Positions 1 to 10,652 are shown, counted from the stretch's first letter. The stretch is DNA of 64,000 nucleotides from Arsenicicoccus piscis (GCF_022568835.1 NZ_JAKZHV010000003.1:248001-312000), one strand, 5' to 3'. Translations and numbers: made by a program. The notes: a model not told the origin generated them from the sequence alone.

Positions 1-396
1 CGGCCGACCACGACGCGCGTCACCGCCGAGCACCCGCTGCTGCGCGAGCTCGCCCCCGGTGAGCGCGAGTTCCGCGCGCCCGCGCCGGTCTCGGCCCAGG
101 TGGCCTCGGGTGGCAACGGTCGCTCCGGTGGGCAGGGTCGCTCTGGCGGCAGCGGCCGCTCGGGCGGTCAGGGTCGCTCCGGTGGTCAGGGTCGCTCCGG
201 CGGCAACGGCCGCTCGGGTGGTCAGGCCGGCGGTCGGTCCGGCGGTCAGGCCGGCGCCCGCTCGGGTGGCAGCGGTCGCTCGGGTGGCCAGCCCGGCGGT
301 CGCTCCAGATCGCCTCGCCGCACCGAGGGCGGTCGTCCCCGCAGTGGCGGCGCCGCCGCGTTCTCGGCCGGCACCCGCGCCGGCCGGCGCGGCTGA
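1..396 (+). CDS. DEAD-box RNA helicase, C-terminal fragment (5' end outside window)
   Basis: The frame is open from the first base and ends in TGA at 394-396, so only the last 131 residues are present. The first ~35 residues (TAEHPLLRELAPGERE region) resemble the segment after the helicase core in actinobacterial RhlE-like DEAD-box proteins. The rest is a low-complexity tail of about a dozen GRSGGQ/GRSGGN/GRSGGS units ending in a basic RSRSPRR stretch. Gly/Arg/Ser tails of this kind bind RNA non-specifically in RNA helicases. The core motifs lie upstream, so the family call rests on the junction segment and tail. A different RNA-binding protein remains possible. Confidence 0.6.
   Translation, partial: RPTTTRVTAEHPLLRELAPGEREFRAPAPVSAQVASGGNGRSGGQGRSGGSGRSGGQGRSGGQGRSGGNGRSGGQAGGRSGGQAGARSGGSGRSGGQPGGRSRSPRRTEGGRPRSGGAAAFSAGTRAGRRG
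106..312 (+). repeat. In-frame tandem repeat encoding GRSGG(Q/N/S) units
   Basis: About a dozen imperfect 18-base or shorter units of the type GGTCGCTCCGGTGGNCAG follow each other within the helicase tail. Unit lengths are multiples of three, so copy-number change would lengthen or shorten the tail without breaking the frame. Confidence 0.7.
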
Positions 397-514
397 CCGT
401 CCCCGAACGGAGCGGCTGACCGAACCGCCGCGGACGGTCTACGACCGTCTGCAGGAAATCTCCACCGCGGACGCATTCTTCGGCCCCGGAACGTGCAAGC
501 ATCAGGTGCAAGCA

Positions 515-559
515 TGAGGTGACGGCGGTGGGCTCTACCAGCCCGCCGCCCTCACCTCA
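515..559 (+). terminator. Hairpin between helicase and hemerythrin genes
   Basis: Bases 515-534 and 540-559 form a 20-bp stem with two mismatches and a 5-base loop. It lies 118 bases after the helicase stop and just upstream of the ribosome binding site (573-578) of the next gene. There is no T-run, as is common for high-GC terminators. It could also act as a 5' structure of the hemerythrin mRNA. Confidence 0.5.
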
Positions 560-586
560 GCAACCCACCGACGAAGGAGACCCAGC

Positions 587-1174
587 GTGGACATCTGCGA
601 GATCATCCAGCACCAGCACGACGAGCAGCGGCGCCAGTTCGCCGAGCTGGAGCAGTGGCCGCGCGACGACACCGAGGGCCTGAGCGCGGTCTGGGACCGG
701 CTGGCCATCCTGCTGGAGACGCACGCAGAGGCCGAGGAGCGCTTCTTCTACCCGCCGCTGCTGGCGCTCGGCACGGGCGCCGCGGACGCCCCGAGCGCCG
801 ACGAAGAGGTCGAGGACGCCGTGGGCGACCACAACAAGATTCGCGACGCCGTGCGCCGCGCGGGCGAGGAGAAGGTCGGCACCGACGCGTGGTGGACCGC
901 CGTCGTCGACGCCAACGTCGCCAACAGCAAGCACATGGGCGAGGAGGAGCGCCAGGACCTGGCCGACTTCAGGCAGCAGGCCTCGCTCGAGCTGCGCCAC
1001 GAGGTGGCGATCGACTTCCAGCGGTTCATGGCGCAGAAGGCCGCCGAGGGGATCACCCCGCGCAACAAGAACCCCGAGAAGTACGTCGACCGTGAGTCCG
1101 GTGAGAAGGTCACGGCCGCCGACCGCTCCGCCGGTCCCAAGGAGCCCTCGCACACTGCTTCCGAGCAGGAATGA
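587..1174 (+). CDS. Hemerythrin HHE-domain protein
   Basis: This is a soluble protein of 195 residues. An N-terminal HHE cation-binding four-helix domain (about residues 1-140) contains HQHDE (11-15), H47 followed by AEAEERFFYP, DHNKIRD and KHMGEEERQD. Together these supply the spaced His/Glu residues that hold a di-iron or oxygen-binding centre. The C-terminal ~50 residues are charged and probably disordered. GTG at 587 is chosen because AAGGAG sits at 573-578. Actinobacterial relatives are linked to oxygen, NO or peroxide handling, but no specific role can be read here. It probably starts a small cluster with the two following genes. Confidence 0.85.
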   Translation: MDICEIIQHQHDEQRRQFAELEQWPRDDTEGLSAVWDRLAILLETHAEAEERFFYPPLLALGTGAADAPSADEEVEDAVGDHNKIRDAVRRAGEEKVGTDAWWTAVVDANVANSKHMGEEERQDLADFRQQASLELRHEVAIDFQRFMAQKAAEGITPRNKNPEKYVDRESGEKVTAADRSAGPKEPSHTASEQE

Positions 1175-1204
1175 CCCAGGGGCGCGCATGACCCAGGGGC
1201 AGGA

Positions 1205-1936
1205 ATGACCTTGGGGCGCAACGAGTCCCGGGCCGGCGTCGGTCCCGATCCCGAGCGCGACGCCGGCCCCGTGGGCGAGCACCGGCTGCCACCCGTCATC
1301 GCGACGCTGGTGGCAGTCGTGCTCTATGCCCTGCTGCCCGATTCGTTGCTGCTCGGTCCGCGGGTGGTCATCCCCGTCATCGAGGTAGCCCTCCTGGTCG
1401 CCCTGGTCGCGACGAACCCCTGGCGGATGGCCCGGCAGAGCCGCTGGTCCCGGATCGCAGCCCTCGCGCTCGCCGTGCTCGTCATCGTCAGCAACCTCGT
1501 GTCCCTCGGCCTGCTGGTCACCCAGCTGGGCAGCGACGCCGACGGCATGGCGATGCTGCGTGGGGCGATGCAGGTGTGGGGCACCAACGTGATCGGCTTC
1601 GCCCTGGTCTACTGGGAGCTCGACCGCGGTGGGCCTGTGGCGCGAAGGATGTTGCCGCGCAACAAGATTCCGCGGGCCGATTGGCGCTTCTCGCAGGACG
1701 AGAACCACGGCGCCGTGGACGAGGTGCGCGCCAGCTCGAGCGAGGACTCCGACTGGAGGCCGGTGTTCGCCGACTACCTCTATCTGTCGGTGACCAACTC
1801 CAGCGCGTTCAGCCCCACCGACACCATGCCGCTCAGCTCGCGCGCGAAGCTCCTGATGGCGACCCAGGCCACCGCAGCCCTGCTCACCTCGCTGCTCGTG
1901 GTGGCGCGGGCCGTGGGCTCGCTCACGGGCGGGTGA
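1205..1936 (+). CDS. Conserved integral membrane protein (DUF1345-like)
   Basis: The product has 243 residues. After a ~28-residue charged N-terminus come hydrophobic segments near residues 30-47, 50-68, 83-105, a weaker one near 115-135, and one at 215-238. The motif DYLYLSVTNSSAFSPTD followed by PLSSRAKLLMATQ resembles the re-entrant, channel-like signature of the DUF1345/two-TM ion channel group. I recognise the family only loosely and no transport substrate can be named. It follows the hemerythrin gene by 30 bases and precedes the reductase by 19, so the three may be co-transcribed. Confidence 0.65.
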   Translation: MTLGRNESRAGVGPDPERDAGPVGEHRLPPVIATLVAVVLYALLPDSLLLGPRVVIPVIEVALLVALVATNPWRMARQSRWSRIAALALAVLVIVSNLVSLGLLVTQLGSDADGMAMLRGAMQVWGTNVIGFALVYWELDRGGPVARRMLPRNKIPRADWRFSQDENHGAVDEVRASSSEDSDWRPVFADYLYLSVTNSSAFSPTDTMPLSSRAKLLMATQATAALLTSLLVVARAVGSLTGG

Positions 1937-1955
1937 CGTGGGGCAGACTGGCGCC

Positions 1956-3416
1956 ATGGACGCCGAGAACGCTGCTGCCGAGTCCGCCACCACCGAGTCC
2001 GTCACCACCGAGTCCGACACCACCGTTGACGTCGTCGTCATCGGTGGTGGTCCCGCGGGGGAGAACGCCGCGCAGTACGCCATCGAGGGCAGCGACCGGA
2101 CGGCCCTGATCGTGGAGGGCGAGCTGCTCGGCGGCGAGTGCTCCTACTACGCCTGTATGCCGAGCAAGGCGCTGCTGCGGCCGCTCGAGGTGGCCGACGT
2201 CGCCGCGCACCTGCCGGGGCTGGCTCGTCCCACGCTCGACCGCGACGCGCTCCTCGCACGGCGGGACACCTGGGTGTCGCACTACGACGACGCCGGCCAG
2301 GTGAGCTGGGCGCAGTCGGCGGGCATCGAGGTGATGCGCGGGCACGGCCGGCTGGTGGGTGAGCGCCGCGTCACCGTGAGCGGGCCCGAGGGCGAGCACA
2401 CGGTCTACGCGCGCGAGGCGGTGGTGCTGGCGGGAGGCAGCAGCGCGACCGTGCCCGAGGTCTACGCGAATGCCTGTCCGTGGGGCTCGCGCGACGCCAC
2501 CGGGGTGGTCGACGTGCCGGGCCGGCTGGCCATCGTCGGCGGTGGCGTGGTCGCGTGCGAGGCAGCGACATGGATGGCCGGGCTCGGCTCTGCGGTGACC
2601 CTGATCGTGCGCGGGAAGCGGCTGCTGCCGAAGCTCGAGGCGTTCGCCGCCGACCTGGTCCTGGACTCGCTGAGGGACGCCGGCGTCACGGTGCTGCTCG
2701 AGACGACCGTCACCGAGGTGGTCCGTCCCGACGCCGAGGACACCGGGCTCGGCCGCGTGCACGGCGGTCCCGTAGAGCTCACCACCTCCGGCGGCACGAT
2801 CCGGGCCGACGAGGTCCTGGTGGCCGTCGGCCGGCATCCCCGCCTAGGCGACGTGGGCCTCGACGCCGTGGGCTTGACCGAGGATGACGTGCTCCAGCGT
2901 CCCGATGCGCTGCCGGTCTGGCTGCACGCCGTCGGCGACGCGAGCGGGGAGGCGCCGCTGACGCACTGGGGGAAGTACCGCGCCCGCGTCGTCGGCGAGG
3001 CCATCGCCGCCCGCGCCGAGGGGCGTGAGCCGCTGCCCAGCCCGCCCGTGGTGCCGGTGCCGCAGGCCGTCTTCACCAACCCGCAGATCGGCAGCGTCGG
3101 CCAGACCGAGCAGCAGGCGCGCGACGCCGGTGTCGAGGTCGTCGTCGCGAGCGTGCCCTTCTCGGCCGCGGCCGGCGCGGGCCTGCTGCGCGACGACCTG
3201 GTGGGCGAGGCCCGGCTGGTCGTGGATCGGCGTGCCGGGACGCTGGTGGGGGCGACCTTCGTCGGGCCCGAGGCCGGGGAGCTCGTCCACGCCGCCACCA
3301 TCGCCATCGTCGGCCAGGTGCCGGTGTCGGTGCTGCGCCACGCCGTGCCCAGCTATCCGACCGCCAGCGAGCTGTGGCTACGGCTGCTCGAGTCGCTCCC
3401 GCGCGAGCTGCGCTGA
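1956..3416 (+). CDS. FAD-dependent pyridine nucleotide-disulfide oxidoreductase
   Basis: This 486-residue protein is a class I flavin disulfide reductase (lipoamide dehydrogenase/mercuric reductase-like). It has an N-terminal FAD Rossmann motif (VVVIGGGPAGENAA), a redox pair in ECSYYACMPSK, a second NAD(P) Rossmann motif (LAIVGGGVVACEAATWMA), the FAD motif before AVGDAS, and a C-terminal dimerisation domain (QAVFTNPQIGSVG). The redox Cys pair has the CxxxxC spacing of the family. The usual catalytic His-Glu near the C-terminus is replaced by a HAVPSYPTASE segment. ATG at 1956 is preferred over GTG at 1938, although no strong ribosome site is visible. The physiological substrate is unknown. 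Confidence 0.85.
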   Translation: MDAENAAAESATTESVTTESDTTVDVVVIGGGPAGENAAQYAIEGSDRTALIVEGELLGGECSYYACMPSKALLRPLEVADVAAHLPGLARPTLDRDALLARRDTWVSHYDDAGQVSWAQSAGIEVMRGHGRLVGERRVTVSGPEGEHTVYAREAVVLAGGSSATVPEVYANACPWGSRDATGVVDVPGRLAIVGGGVVACEAATWMAGLGSAVTLIVRGKRLLPKLEAFAADLVLDSLRDAGVTVLLETTVTEVVRPDAEDTGLGRVHGGPVELTTSGGTIRADEVLVAVGRHPRLGDVGLDAVGLTEDDVLQRPDALPVWLHAVGDASGEAPLTHWGKYRARVVGEAIAARAEGREPLPSPPVVPVPQAVFTNPQIGSVGQTEQQARDAGVEVVVASVPFSAAAGAGLLRDDLVGEARLVVDRRAGTLVGATFVGPEAGELVHAATIAIVGQVPVSVLRHAVPSYPTASELWLRLLESLPRELR

Positions 3417-3540
3417 GTTTTTGCGCACGAACCCGGGAGAACTCACCGAACCCGAGATCCGCGCAGGGTCGGGAGGGCGGCGCCTCACGGGTTCGTGTGC
3501 GCCTCACGCGTTCCTGCGCGGATTCGGGCCGTCGGCGGCC
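3417..3540. terminator. Convergent intergenic region with interleaved inverted repeats
   Basis: Between the convergent reductase and fumarase genes, GCGCACGAACCC (3423-3434) pairs with GGGTTCGTGTGCGC near 3489-3502. A second arm around 3448-3466 (GAACCCGAGATCCGCGCAGG) pairs imperfectly with 3513-3528. The arms alternate A-B-A'-B', so only one stem can form at a time unless a pseudoknot forms. It probably terminates both genes. Confidence 0.4.
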
Positions 3541-4953
<1,413 letters not shown>

Positions 4954-4963
4954 GCCTGTCACG

Positions 4964-5959
4964 CTAGGCCGATCCGGTGGGGTGGACAAGGCCACCCGCC
5001 TCCCCACCCGGCTCACCTCCGGCCTCGGGCAGCGGGACCGTGCCGGTGCCCATGGCGTGACGGTGCCGCTTGCGGCGATACATCCGCTGGTCGGCAGTCG
5101 AGATCGCGGCGACCAGCTCCTCGTCGACCGGGCGCCAGTGCGCGGTCCCGACGCTCGCACCGGCGTGCGCGATGCGAGTGTCGCTGCAGCCGGCGAGCGC
5201 CTGGTCCAGGCTCTCGCCGATGGTGATGGTGCGGTCCATCGCGGTGGTGCCGTCGGCGGGGGCGATGACGACGAACTCGTCGCCGGAAACGCGTCCCAGC
5301 GACCAGTCCGTGGCGGCCAGCGCCTGCAGCCCGCGGGCCACGGCGTCCAGCAGCGCGTCCCCGGCCGGGTGGCCGAAGGAGTCGTTGACCCCCTTGAGGC
5401 CGTCGACGTCGAGCACCGTCACGAGCCAGTCCTCGTCGGCGCGGGCGCCGGTGGCGACCCGGTCGGCGACCTCGAACAGCCCACGGCGGTTCATCAGGCC
5501 CGTCAGCGAGTCCTGCCGGGCCGAGGCGCTCAGCGCCTGAATCGCCTCGTGCTCGTGCGTCCAGTCCTCGATGACGACCATCACCAGCCGGTCACCGTCG
5601 AGGTCTACGGCAGCCTTGCGGACGCGCGCGTGGATGAGGGAGCCGTCGCGGTGCACGAGCCGACGCTCGACGCTGAGCGCGGACGTCTGGCCGGAGACCA
5701 GTCGCGCCGCGTCACGGTCCCGCTCGGCCTGGTCAGCAGGGTGGATGACGTCCGTCGAGCTGAGCCCGCGGGTCTCGGCGAGGTCGTATCCCAGCATGTC
5801 CGCGAACTGCTGGTTGGCCTCGACGACGTAGCCGTCGGCACCGTGGACGACGATCCCGAGCGGCAGGGTGTCGAGGAGCAGTCGGTAGGTCGCAGCGTCG
5901 TAGACCGGGGTCGCCTTCTGCGTCGCCCCGTGGTCCGGCGTCCCTGCTACCTGCTCCAT
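4964..5959 (-). CDS. PAS-GGDEF diguanylate cyclase
   Basis: This cytoplasmic signalling protein of 331 residues has an N-terminal PAS domain (about 15-140, with [18 protein letters not shown] and a PAC-like [12 protein letters not shown]). A GGDEF domain (about 160-300) follows, with [13 protein letters not shown] and the active-site loop RVSGDEFVV. The first glycine of GGDEF is serine, a variant often still active. The RxxD inhibitory site is not visible upstream. No transmembrane segment is seen, so the sensed signal is probably internal. ATG at 5959 is preferred. ATG at 6040 overlaps the stop of the upstream broken gene but would add an unconserved leader. Confidence 0.85.
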   Translation of the reverse strand: MEQVAGTPDHGATQKATPVYDAATYRLLLDTLPLGIVVHGADGYVVEANQQFADMLGYDLAETRGLSSTDVIHPADQAERDRDAARLVSGQTSALSVERRLVHRDGSLIHARVRKAAVDLDGDRLVMVVIEDWTHEHEAIQALSASARQDSLTGLMNRRGLFEVADRVATGARADEDWLVTVLDVDGLKGVNDSFGHPAGDALLDAVARGLQALAATDWSLGRVSGDEFVVIAPADGTTAMDRTITIGESLDQALAGCSDTRIAHAGASVGTAHWRPVDEELVAAISTADQRMYRRKRHRHAMGTGTVPLPEAGGEPGGEAGGLVHPTGSA

Positions 5960-6036
5960 CACGCCTAGGAGTATGCGCCAGCGATCGGTCTGCGGAAGCG
6001 TTACGGTCCGGCATTCACTCTCGCTCACCTGCTCGA

Positions 6037-7124
6037 TCATCCGCGGGCCACACCGGGGAGCGCCCGGATCGCCACGCGCGGGTAGAACCCGCCGGAGCCG
6101 TTCCCGGGGTAGATCCAGGTGCGGCCCGTGCGCGCCTCCCGGGCCCCGAGGTCTACCTTGCCGTCGCCGTCGCAGACGCCCTGGACGACGTTCATGACGT
6201 TCCAGCCCGCGCCGATGCGTACGCTGCCGGTCCAGCCTCCCGCGCCGTTGCCGCGGTAGAGCCAGAGGGAGCCGTCCGGGCGTCGACCCACCAGGTCCTG
6301 GCGTCCGTCGCGGTCGAAGTCACCGACCGCCGTCACGGCCGTCATGCCGTGCCAGCCGGAGCCGGTGCGCACGGGGCGAGCAGTCCGCCCACGCCGTTGC
6401 TGCGGTAGTACCACGAGCTGCCGTCCTTCTTGGTCACCATCAGGTCGGTGACCCCGTCGCTGCCGAAGTCGTTGGTGCCGATCAGCCGGGTGACATCGCG
6501 CATCGTCGTGACCGTGCGCTCGTCGTAGACCGTCGACCTCCACCGCAGCGTCCCGCCCGCGTCGAGCGTCCAGAACTGGGGGTGGCTGAAGTCGGTGGTC
6601 GTGACCGCGTTGCCGGCCGAGGTCGAGAGGCCGGGCGCGGTCCGGAGCGCCGACACCGTGAGGCCCCAGCCCTGGCCCGGCCAGCAGTTGCCGTTCAGGC
6701 AGCTCTTCCCGCCGGGCCCGTAGACGATCGAGGTGGCGCCCCGCCAGGTGATGAAACCTCCGATGCGCTGCCACAGCTGGGGGTAGTACGGCTGCGCGCG
6801 CACCGCCGCCATGGTCCCCGCGGTGGTGCGACAGCGCGGTGCCGAGGCCGTGACCTTGAGGGAGATGTCGTGTATCAGGTCGTCCAGACCGATCCGGTAG
6901 GGCGTGCCGGTCGCGCCGGCGACCGGTCGCCCGTCACGCAACCACTGGCGGGTCGTGGTCGGGCTGGTGCCGGCCTCGCAGGAGACGTAGACCGTGGGGC
7001 TGAGGACCGCACCGAGCGGTATCCCGCCGCCGTAGCCTCCGGCCGGGGCGTTGCTGTAGATCGAGATCGGCATCGCCCCGAGCGGGACGGCGTAGGACGC
7101 TGGTGAGGTCGGCACGTCGACGAC
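6037..7124 (-). pseudogene. FG-GAP/VCBS repeat protein, frameshifted and without a clear 5' end
   Basis: The N-terminal part (7124 down to ~6372) and the C-terminal part (~6372 down to 6037) lie in different frames. Joining YYRSNGVGGLLAP to VRTGSGWHGMTAV needs one extra base near 6371-6373, so a single-base deletion is the simplest explanation. The repeats GDFDRDGRQDLVGRRPDGS and CDGDGKVDLGAR carry the Asp-rich calcium-binding FG-GAP pattern. Such proteins are normally secreted, but no signal peptide or convincing start is found before GLRFVVDVPTSP. Upstream sequence runs into the divergent lipase gene. It may be a remnant or contain assembly errors in the G-run near 7135. Confidence 0.7.
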
Positions 7125-7245
7125 GAACCGCAGACCCCCCGTCCGCGGTGATCGCACGCTACGCCGCGGTGTGCGGCCGTCACCGTCGGTCGAGGTCCCG
7201 GTCACCCGCTTGGTCCTGGCGACACCCGGACGGCATGCTGGGGCG

Positions 7246-7977
7246 ATGGTCGCCGACGAGCTGGTCAACGCGCCGGCGCAGCACCGGCCTGTCGTCCTCA
7301 TCCACGGCACCAACGACCGGCCGAGCACCCTGGTGCCGCTCGCCGAGGCGTTGCGCGCGACCGGTCGGCCGGTGCACCTGCTGCACTACGGGCGCGACCG
7401 GGTGAGCGTGCGCGGGCGGCTGCTCGGCACCGGTGGGCTGGGTGATCTCGCGGCCTCGACCGCCGAGATCCTCGCCGCGGTCGACGACCTGTGCGCCGCC
7501 ACCCCCCTGCGGGTAGACCTCGTGGGCCACTCCCAGGGCGGCCTCCACGCGCTGGCGGTCGCCCGAGCCCGACCCGAACGGGTCGCTCACGTGGTGCTGC
7601 TCGGCGCCCCGGTGCTCGGGGTCGCTCCGCTCGGTGCTGCGTCGGTGGTTGCGCACGGCCGAGGGGTGCGCACGGCGCTCGACCTGATCCTCGGCGCGGC
7701 CGCCCGGGGGCAGGTGGTGGGCAGCGGGCAGCTGCCCGACCTCGGTGCCGGCGGGGCGCTCGCGGAGGGGGTGCGCTACCTGCTCGTGGCCAGCCGCGGT
7801 GACCGGATGATCCGGCCGGCCGACCTCGCGCGGGCGCCGCTGCCGCCGGGTCTGCAGGTGACCTGGGTGCAGACCCACGAACCGCGGGCCCGGGTCACCC
7901 ACGCGGGCCTGCCGGCGAGCCCTGTGGTGCAGCGGCTGGTGCTCGCGGAGCTGGCGACCGAGCCCGAGGATCGCTGA
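7246..7977 (+). CDS. Lipase/esterase-like alpha/beta hydrolase
   Basis: This is a 243-residue alpha/beta hydrolase. The oxyanion region PVVLIHGTNDRPS follows the first strand, the nucleophile elbow is GHSQGG, and a late Asp (LLVASRGDRMI) and His (RVTHAGLP) complete a plausible triad. The pattern is that of EstA/lipase class 2 proteins, which hydrolyse short acyl esters or triglycerides. No signal peptide is visible from ATG 7246. A GTG at 7171 would add 25 residues without making one. The substrate is unknown. It is divergent from the FG-GAP remnant. Confidence 0.8.
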   Translation: MVADELVNAPAQHRPVVLIHGTNDRPSTLVPLAEALRATGRPVHLLHYGRDRVSVRGRLLGTGGLGDLAASTAEILAAVDDLCAATPLRVDLVGHSQGGLHALAVARARPERVAHVVLLGAPVLGVAPLGAASVVAHGRGVRTALDLILGAAARGQVVGSGQLPDLGAGGALAEGVRYLLVASRGDRMIRPADLARAPLPPGLQVTWVQTHEPRARVTHAGLPASPVVQRLVLAELATEPEDR

Positions 7978-8014
7978 CAACCGGTGCCGCGCACCGGGTC
8001 TACCGGATGCTCTG

Positions 8015-9706
8015 CTACTTGCGCCCGACGGCGTCGATGATCTTGTCGAGCTGGGCGGGGGTGCGGTCGGTGATGTCGAGGACCGCCGCCCAGGTCGGCA
8101 CCATCTCGGCGCCGTAGTACCGGTGCCCGAACCCGCCGGGCACGTTGTTGGACACCAGCATGTCGGCGGTCACCTGCCAGAAGGTCACGAGCGGGGTCCA
8201 GCTCATCTGCGCCATCGGGGTGCCCTCGCGCGACTCGTTGAGCCACTTCGGCGAGGAGAAGAGCAGGTCGGGTGACCAGAACGAGACCGGGTCCGACGGG
8301 TGTTGCAGGTAGACGATCCGCGGGAACGCCCAGGTGCCGAGCGGCCGGTCGTACTCGTCGGCCGTGAGCTCGGCCGGGTTGCCGGCGAAGCGCACGTGCT
8401 GGCCGCGGTCGATGACCGGGACGATCGTGGTGGACCCCGGATCGCGGCCGGCGGTCAGCTCGGCCCGGTTGGTGGCGAAGGTCGGGGTGCCGCTCCAGAC
8501 GGCGCCGTCGACCTCGCGCAGCGCGTCGGCGATCGAGGCGAACCCGCTGTCGCTGCCGTAGGCACCGAGCGACTCACCCGAGACGTAGAGCCCCGCGCGC
8601 TGGGCCGCGGGGATGGTGTCGAGCCGAGCCCGCACCGCGTCGAGCAGCGCCCGCGCTGCCTTCGGCGGGTCCTCGCGGGCGGTGAGCAGGCCGAAGGCGG
8701 ACGGCAGGTCCGAGTACGCCATCGAGGCGATCGCGGTGTCGCCGTCGAGGAGATACTCGAACGACGCTGCGCCCCAACGGTTCAGGTAGCCCGTGCTGGT
8801 GGCCGTGTCGACCATGATCGCCTTGCGCTCGAAGGCCTTGGTGCGCTCCAGCTCGCCCATGACCTTCGTGACCGTCGTGGCGATGGGATCGCCCACACCG
8901 ACGAAGACGCGGATCGGCTCCTGGGCCGGGCGGCCGGTCGCGGCCGTGATCGCCTGTGCGTCCGGGCCGCTCGCGACGAAGGTGGCTCCGTCCTGGCCGA
9001 GGCTCTTCCACGAGTAGGGCGAGCCGGGGCCACCGCTGCGCAGCGGGGACGTCGGCGCGTCCCGACCCGACGGCGTGGTGCGGTTGACCCGGTCGGCGCT
9101 GCGGTCGACGGCGGCGAGCACCGCCGGACGGACGGCGTAGCTGATGACCAGCACGACGACGAGGACGGTGAGGACGGAGGCGACCAGCCGGGCTACCGTC
9201 TCGCGGACGATGCGCGAGCTGACCTTCGCGAGGATCCAGTCCGCGAGGTCGGCGACCAGGCGCCACAACGTGATCCAGGCAGCGAAGACGACGACCGCGA
9301 CCGCCGAGGACCCGAGCGGATAACCCAGGCCCGGGGGCTCCTGACCGACGTAGGTGGAGATCCAGCGCTGCCAGTCGATGGTCATGAAGGGGAACGCCAG
9401 CGCCAGCAGCACGATCGCCGCGATCAGTAGACCCTGCAGCAGTCGGGCCCGGCTGTGGTCGACGGTCACCCGCAGCCCGAGCCAGCGGCGCACGAGGTTG
9501 CCGATCCCACCGAGGGTGAGGCCGACGACGTAGCCGCAGATGGCGCAGATCGCCGCGATCAGGCCCTGCAGCCACCACGGCCGGGGGAGCAGCGAGGGCG
9601 TGTTGGCGGCGATGAGCCACAGCGATGCCACGAACAGGCCCGTCCGCGACAGGCCACCCAGCCGGTCGCGCCAGGTCAGGACCCGATCGAGCACACGGGG
9701 GGTCAT
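8015..9706 (-). CDS. Membrane-anchored alpha/beta hydrolase (Abhydrolase_9 family)
   Basis: The 563-residue protein has an N-terminal membrane region (about residues 1-230) with five or six hydrophobic segments, such as TGLFVASLWLIAANTPSLLP and LLIAAIVLLALAFPF. A hydrolase domain follows with the nucleophile elbow GLYVSGESLGAYGS. The two-part arrangement and the PRIVYLQHPSDPVSFW and GFGHRYY segments match the Abhydrolase_9_N/Abhydrolase_9 pair of actinobacterial envelope proteins. The substrate is not known. ATG at 9706 overlaps the stop of the MarC gene by four bases, so the pair is translationally coupled. Confidence 0.85.
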   Translation of the reverse strand: MTPRVLDRVLTWRDRLGGLSRTGLFVASLWLIAANTPSLLPRPWWLQGLIAAICAICGYVVGLTLGGIGNLVRRWLGLRVTVDHSRARLLQGLLIAAIVLLALAFPFMTIDWQRWISTYVGQEPPGLGYPLGSSAVAVVVFAAWITLWRLVADLADWILAKVSSRIVRETVARLVASVLTVLVVVLVISYAVRPAVLAAVDRSADRVNRTTPSGRDAPTSPLRSGGPGSPYSWKSLGQDGATFVASGPDAQAITAATGRPAQEPIRVFVGVGDPIATTVTKVMGELERTKAFERKAIMVDTATSTGYLNRWGAASFEYLLDGDTAIASMAYSDLPSAFGLLTAREDPPKAARALLDAVRARLDTIPAAQRAGLYVSGESLGAYGSDSGFASIADALREVDGAVWSGTPTFATNRAELTAGRDPGSTTIVPVIDRGQHVRFAGNPAELTADEYDRPLGTWAFPRIVYLQHPSDPVSFWSPDLLFSSPKWLNESREGTPMAQMSWTPLVTFWQVTADMLVSNNVPGGFGHRYYGAEMVPTWAAVLDITDRTPAQLDKIIDAVGRK

Positions 9707-10344
9707 CGGCGCAGCGCCGGGATCAGCCCCATCAGGCCCGCCAGGACCATCTGGACGGCGATGGCGGCGAGGATCATGCCCATCAGCCGCGTCATCATGA
9801 CCCGCAACGTCTCCGACAGGTGCCGGCCGATTTTGGGGGCGAACCACAGCACGAGCAGCAGCAGCGCGATGACGACGAGCAGGCTGAGGACGACGGCCAG
9901 GTTGCCGCTCACACCCTGGGCCTGCCCGGCGAAGACGATGATGGTGGTGATCGTCCCCGGCCCGAGGATCATCGGGAAGGTCAGCGGATAGAACGACACG
10001 TCGGACTCGGCGGCCTGCTTGCTCTGCTGGGCCTGCTCGCTCTTGGTGCCGGTGTGGGACGAGCTGCCGCCGTGCAGCATCCCGAGCGCGATGGACATGA
10101 GCACGATGCCGCCCGCGACCCGGAAGTCGTTGACCCCGACGCCGAAGAAGGTCAGGATCGCCGTCCCGCTCACCATGATCACCAGCCCCATCACGGTGCT
10201 GTAGAGCGCCACCCGCAGGGCCGTGGTCCGCTGCCGCTTCAGGTCGTAGCCCGCCGTGAGGGTGAGGAACATCGGGAGGGCGACGAACGGGTTCATGATG
10301 GCGAAGAAGCCGCCGAACGCCTTGACGAGCAGCGCGGTGTCCAT
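9703..10344 (-). CDS. MarC/UPF0056 family membrane protein
   Basis: A 213-residue inner-membrane protein with six hydrophobic segments in the MarC (SnatA-like) pattern: GGFFAIMNPFVALPMFLTLT at the N-terminus and YPLTFPMILGPGTITTIIVF in the middle, each with the family's conserved Pro. A polar loop (about residues 95-115, rich in Ser/Gln) separates the two halves. Some relatives are linked to amino acid export, but the general function of MarC is unsettled. It is divergent from yefM, with only 62 bases between the starts. Confidence 0.9.
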   Translation of the reverse strand: MDTALLVKAFGGFFAIMNPFVALPMFLTLTAGYDLKRQRTTALRVALYSTVMGLVIMVSGTAILTFFGVGVNDFRVAGGIVLMSIALGMLHGGSSSHTGTKSEQAQQSKQAAESDVSFYPLTFPMILGPGTITTIIVFAGQAQGVSGNLAVVLSLLVVIALLLLVLWFAPKIGRHLSETLRVMMTRLMGMILAAIAVQMVLAGLMGLIPALRR

Positions 10345-10406
10345 GCGTCGATTATCTCTATCGTCGAGGGCGACCGCGAAGGCGCTAGATCCGTTGAGGA
10401 GGGCTC

Positions 10407-10652
10407 ATGGCCGTCACGGTCAGCAAAGCACGCAAGAACCTGTTCCGGCTGATCCAGCAGGTCAATGAGGACCGCGCACCCGTCGATATCACGTCCCGCA
10501 ACGGCGACGCGGTCCTCATGTCCCGCGCCGACTATGACGCTCTGGAGGAGACCGCACACCTGCTGCGGGTCCCCGCGAACGCACGGCACCTGCTCGAGAG
10601 CCTGCAGCAGGCCCGAGCCGGGAAGCGCGCCGAGCACGACCTGATGCAATGA
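10407..10652 (+). CDS. yefM: YefM/Phd-type antitoxin
   Basis: The 81-residue protein matches YefM antitoxins. The N-terminal DNA-binding part is AVTVSKARKNLFRLIQQVNE, followed by ITSRNGDAVLMSRADYDALEETAHLL. The C-terminal ~25 residues form the toxin-binding tail. The start is set by a GAGGAGGG ribosome site at about 10396. YefM normally neutralises YoeB and represses its own promoter, which would lie in 10345-10406. The stop overlaps the toxin start (ATGA at 10649-10652), as usual for this pair. The toxin is damaged, so this antitoxin may act alone or only as a repressor. Confidence 0.9.
   Translation: MAVTVSKARKNLFRLIQQVNEDRAPVDITSRNGDAVLMSRADYDALEETAHLLRVPANARHLLESLQQARAGKRAEHDLMQ

Noticed and set aside
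1171-1210. Short duplication of ATGACCCAGGGGC around the hemerythrin stop
   Set aside because: It gives several possible ATG starts for the next gene but is too short to be called an element; likely simple slippage.
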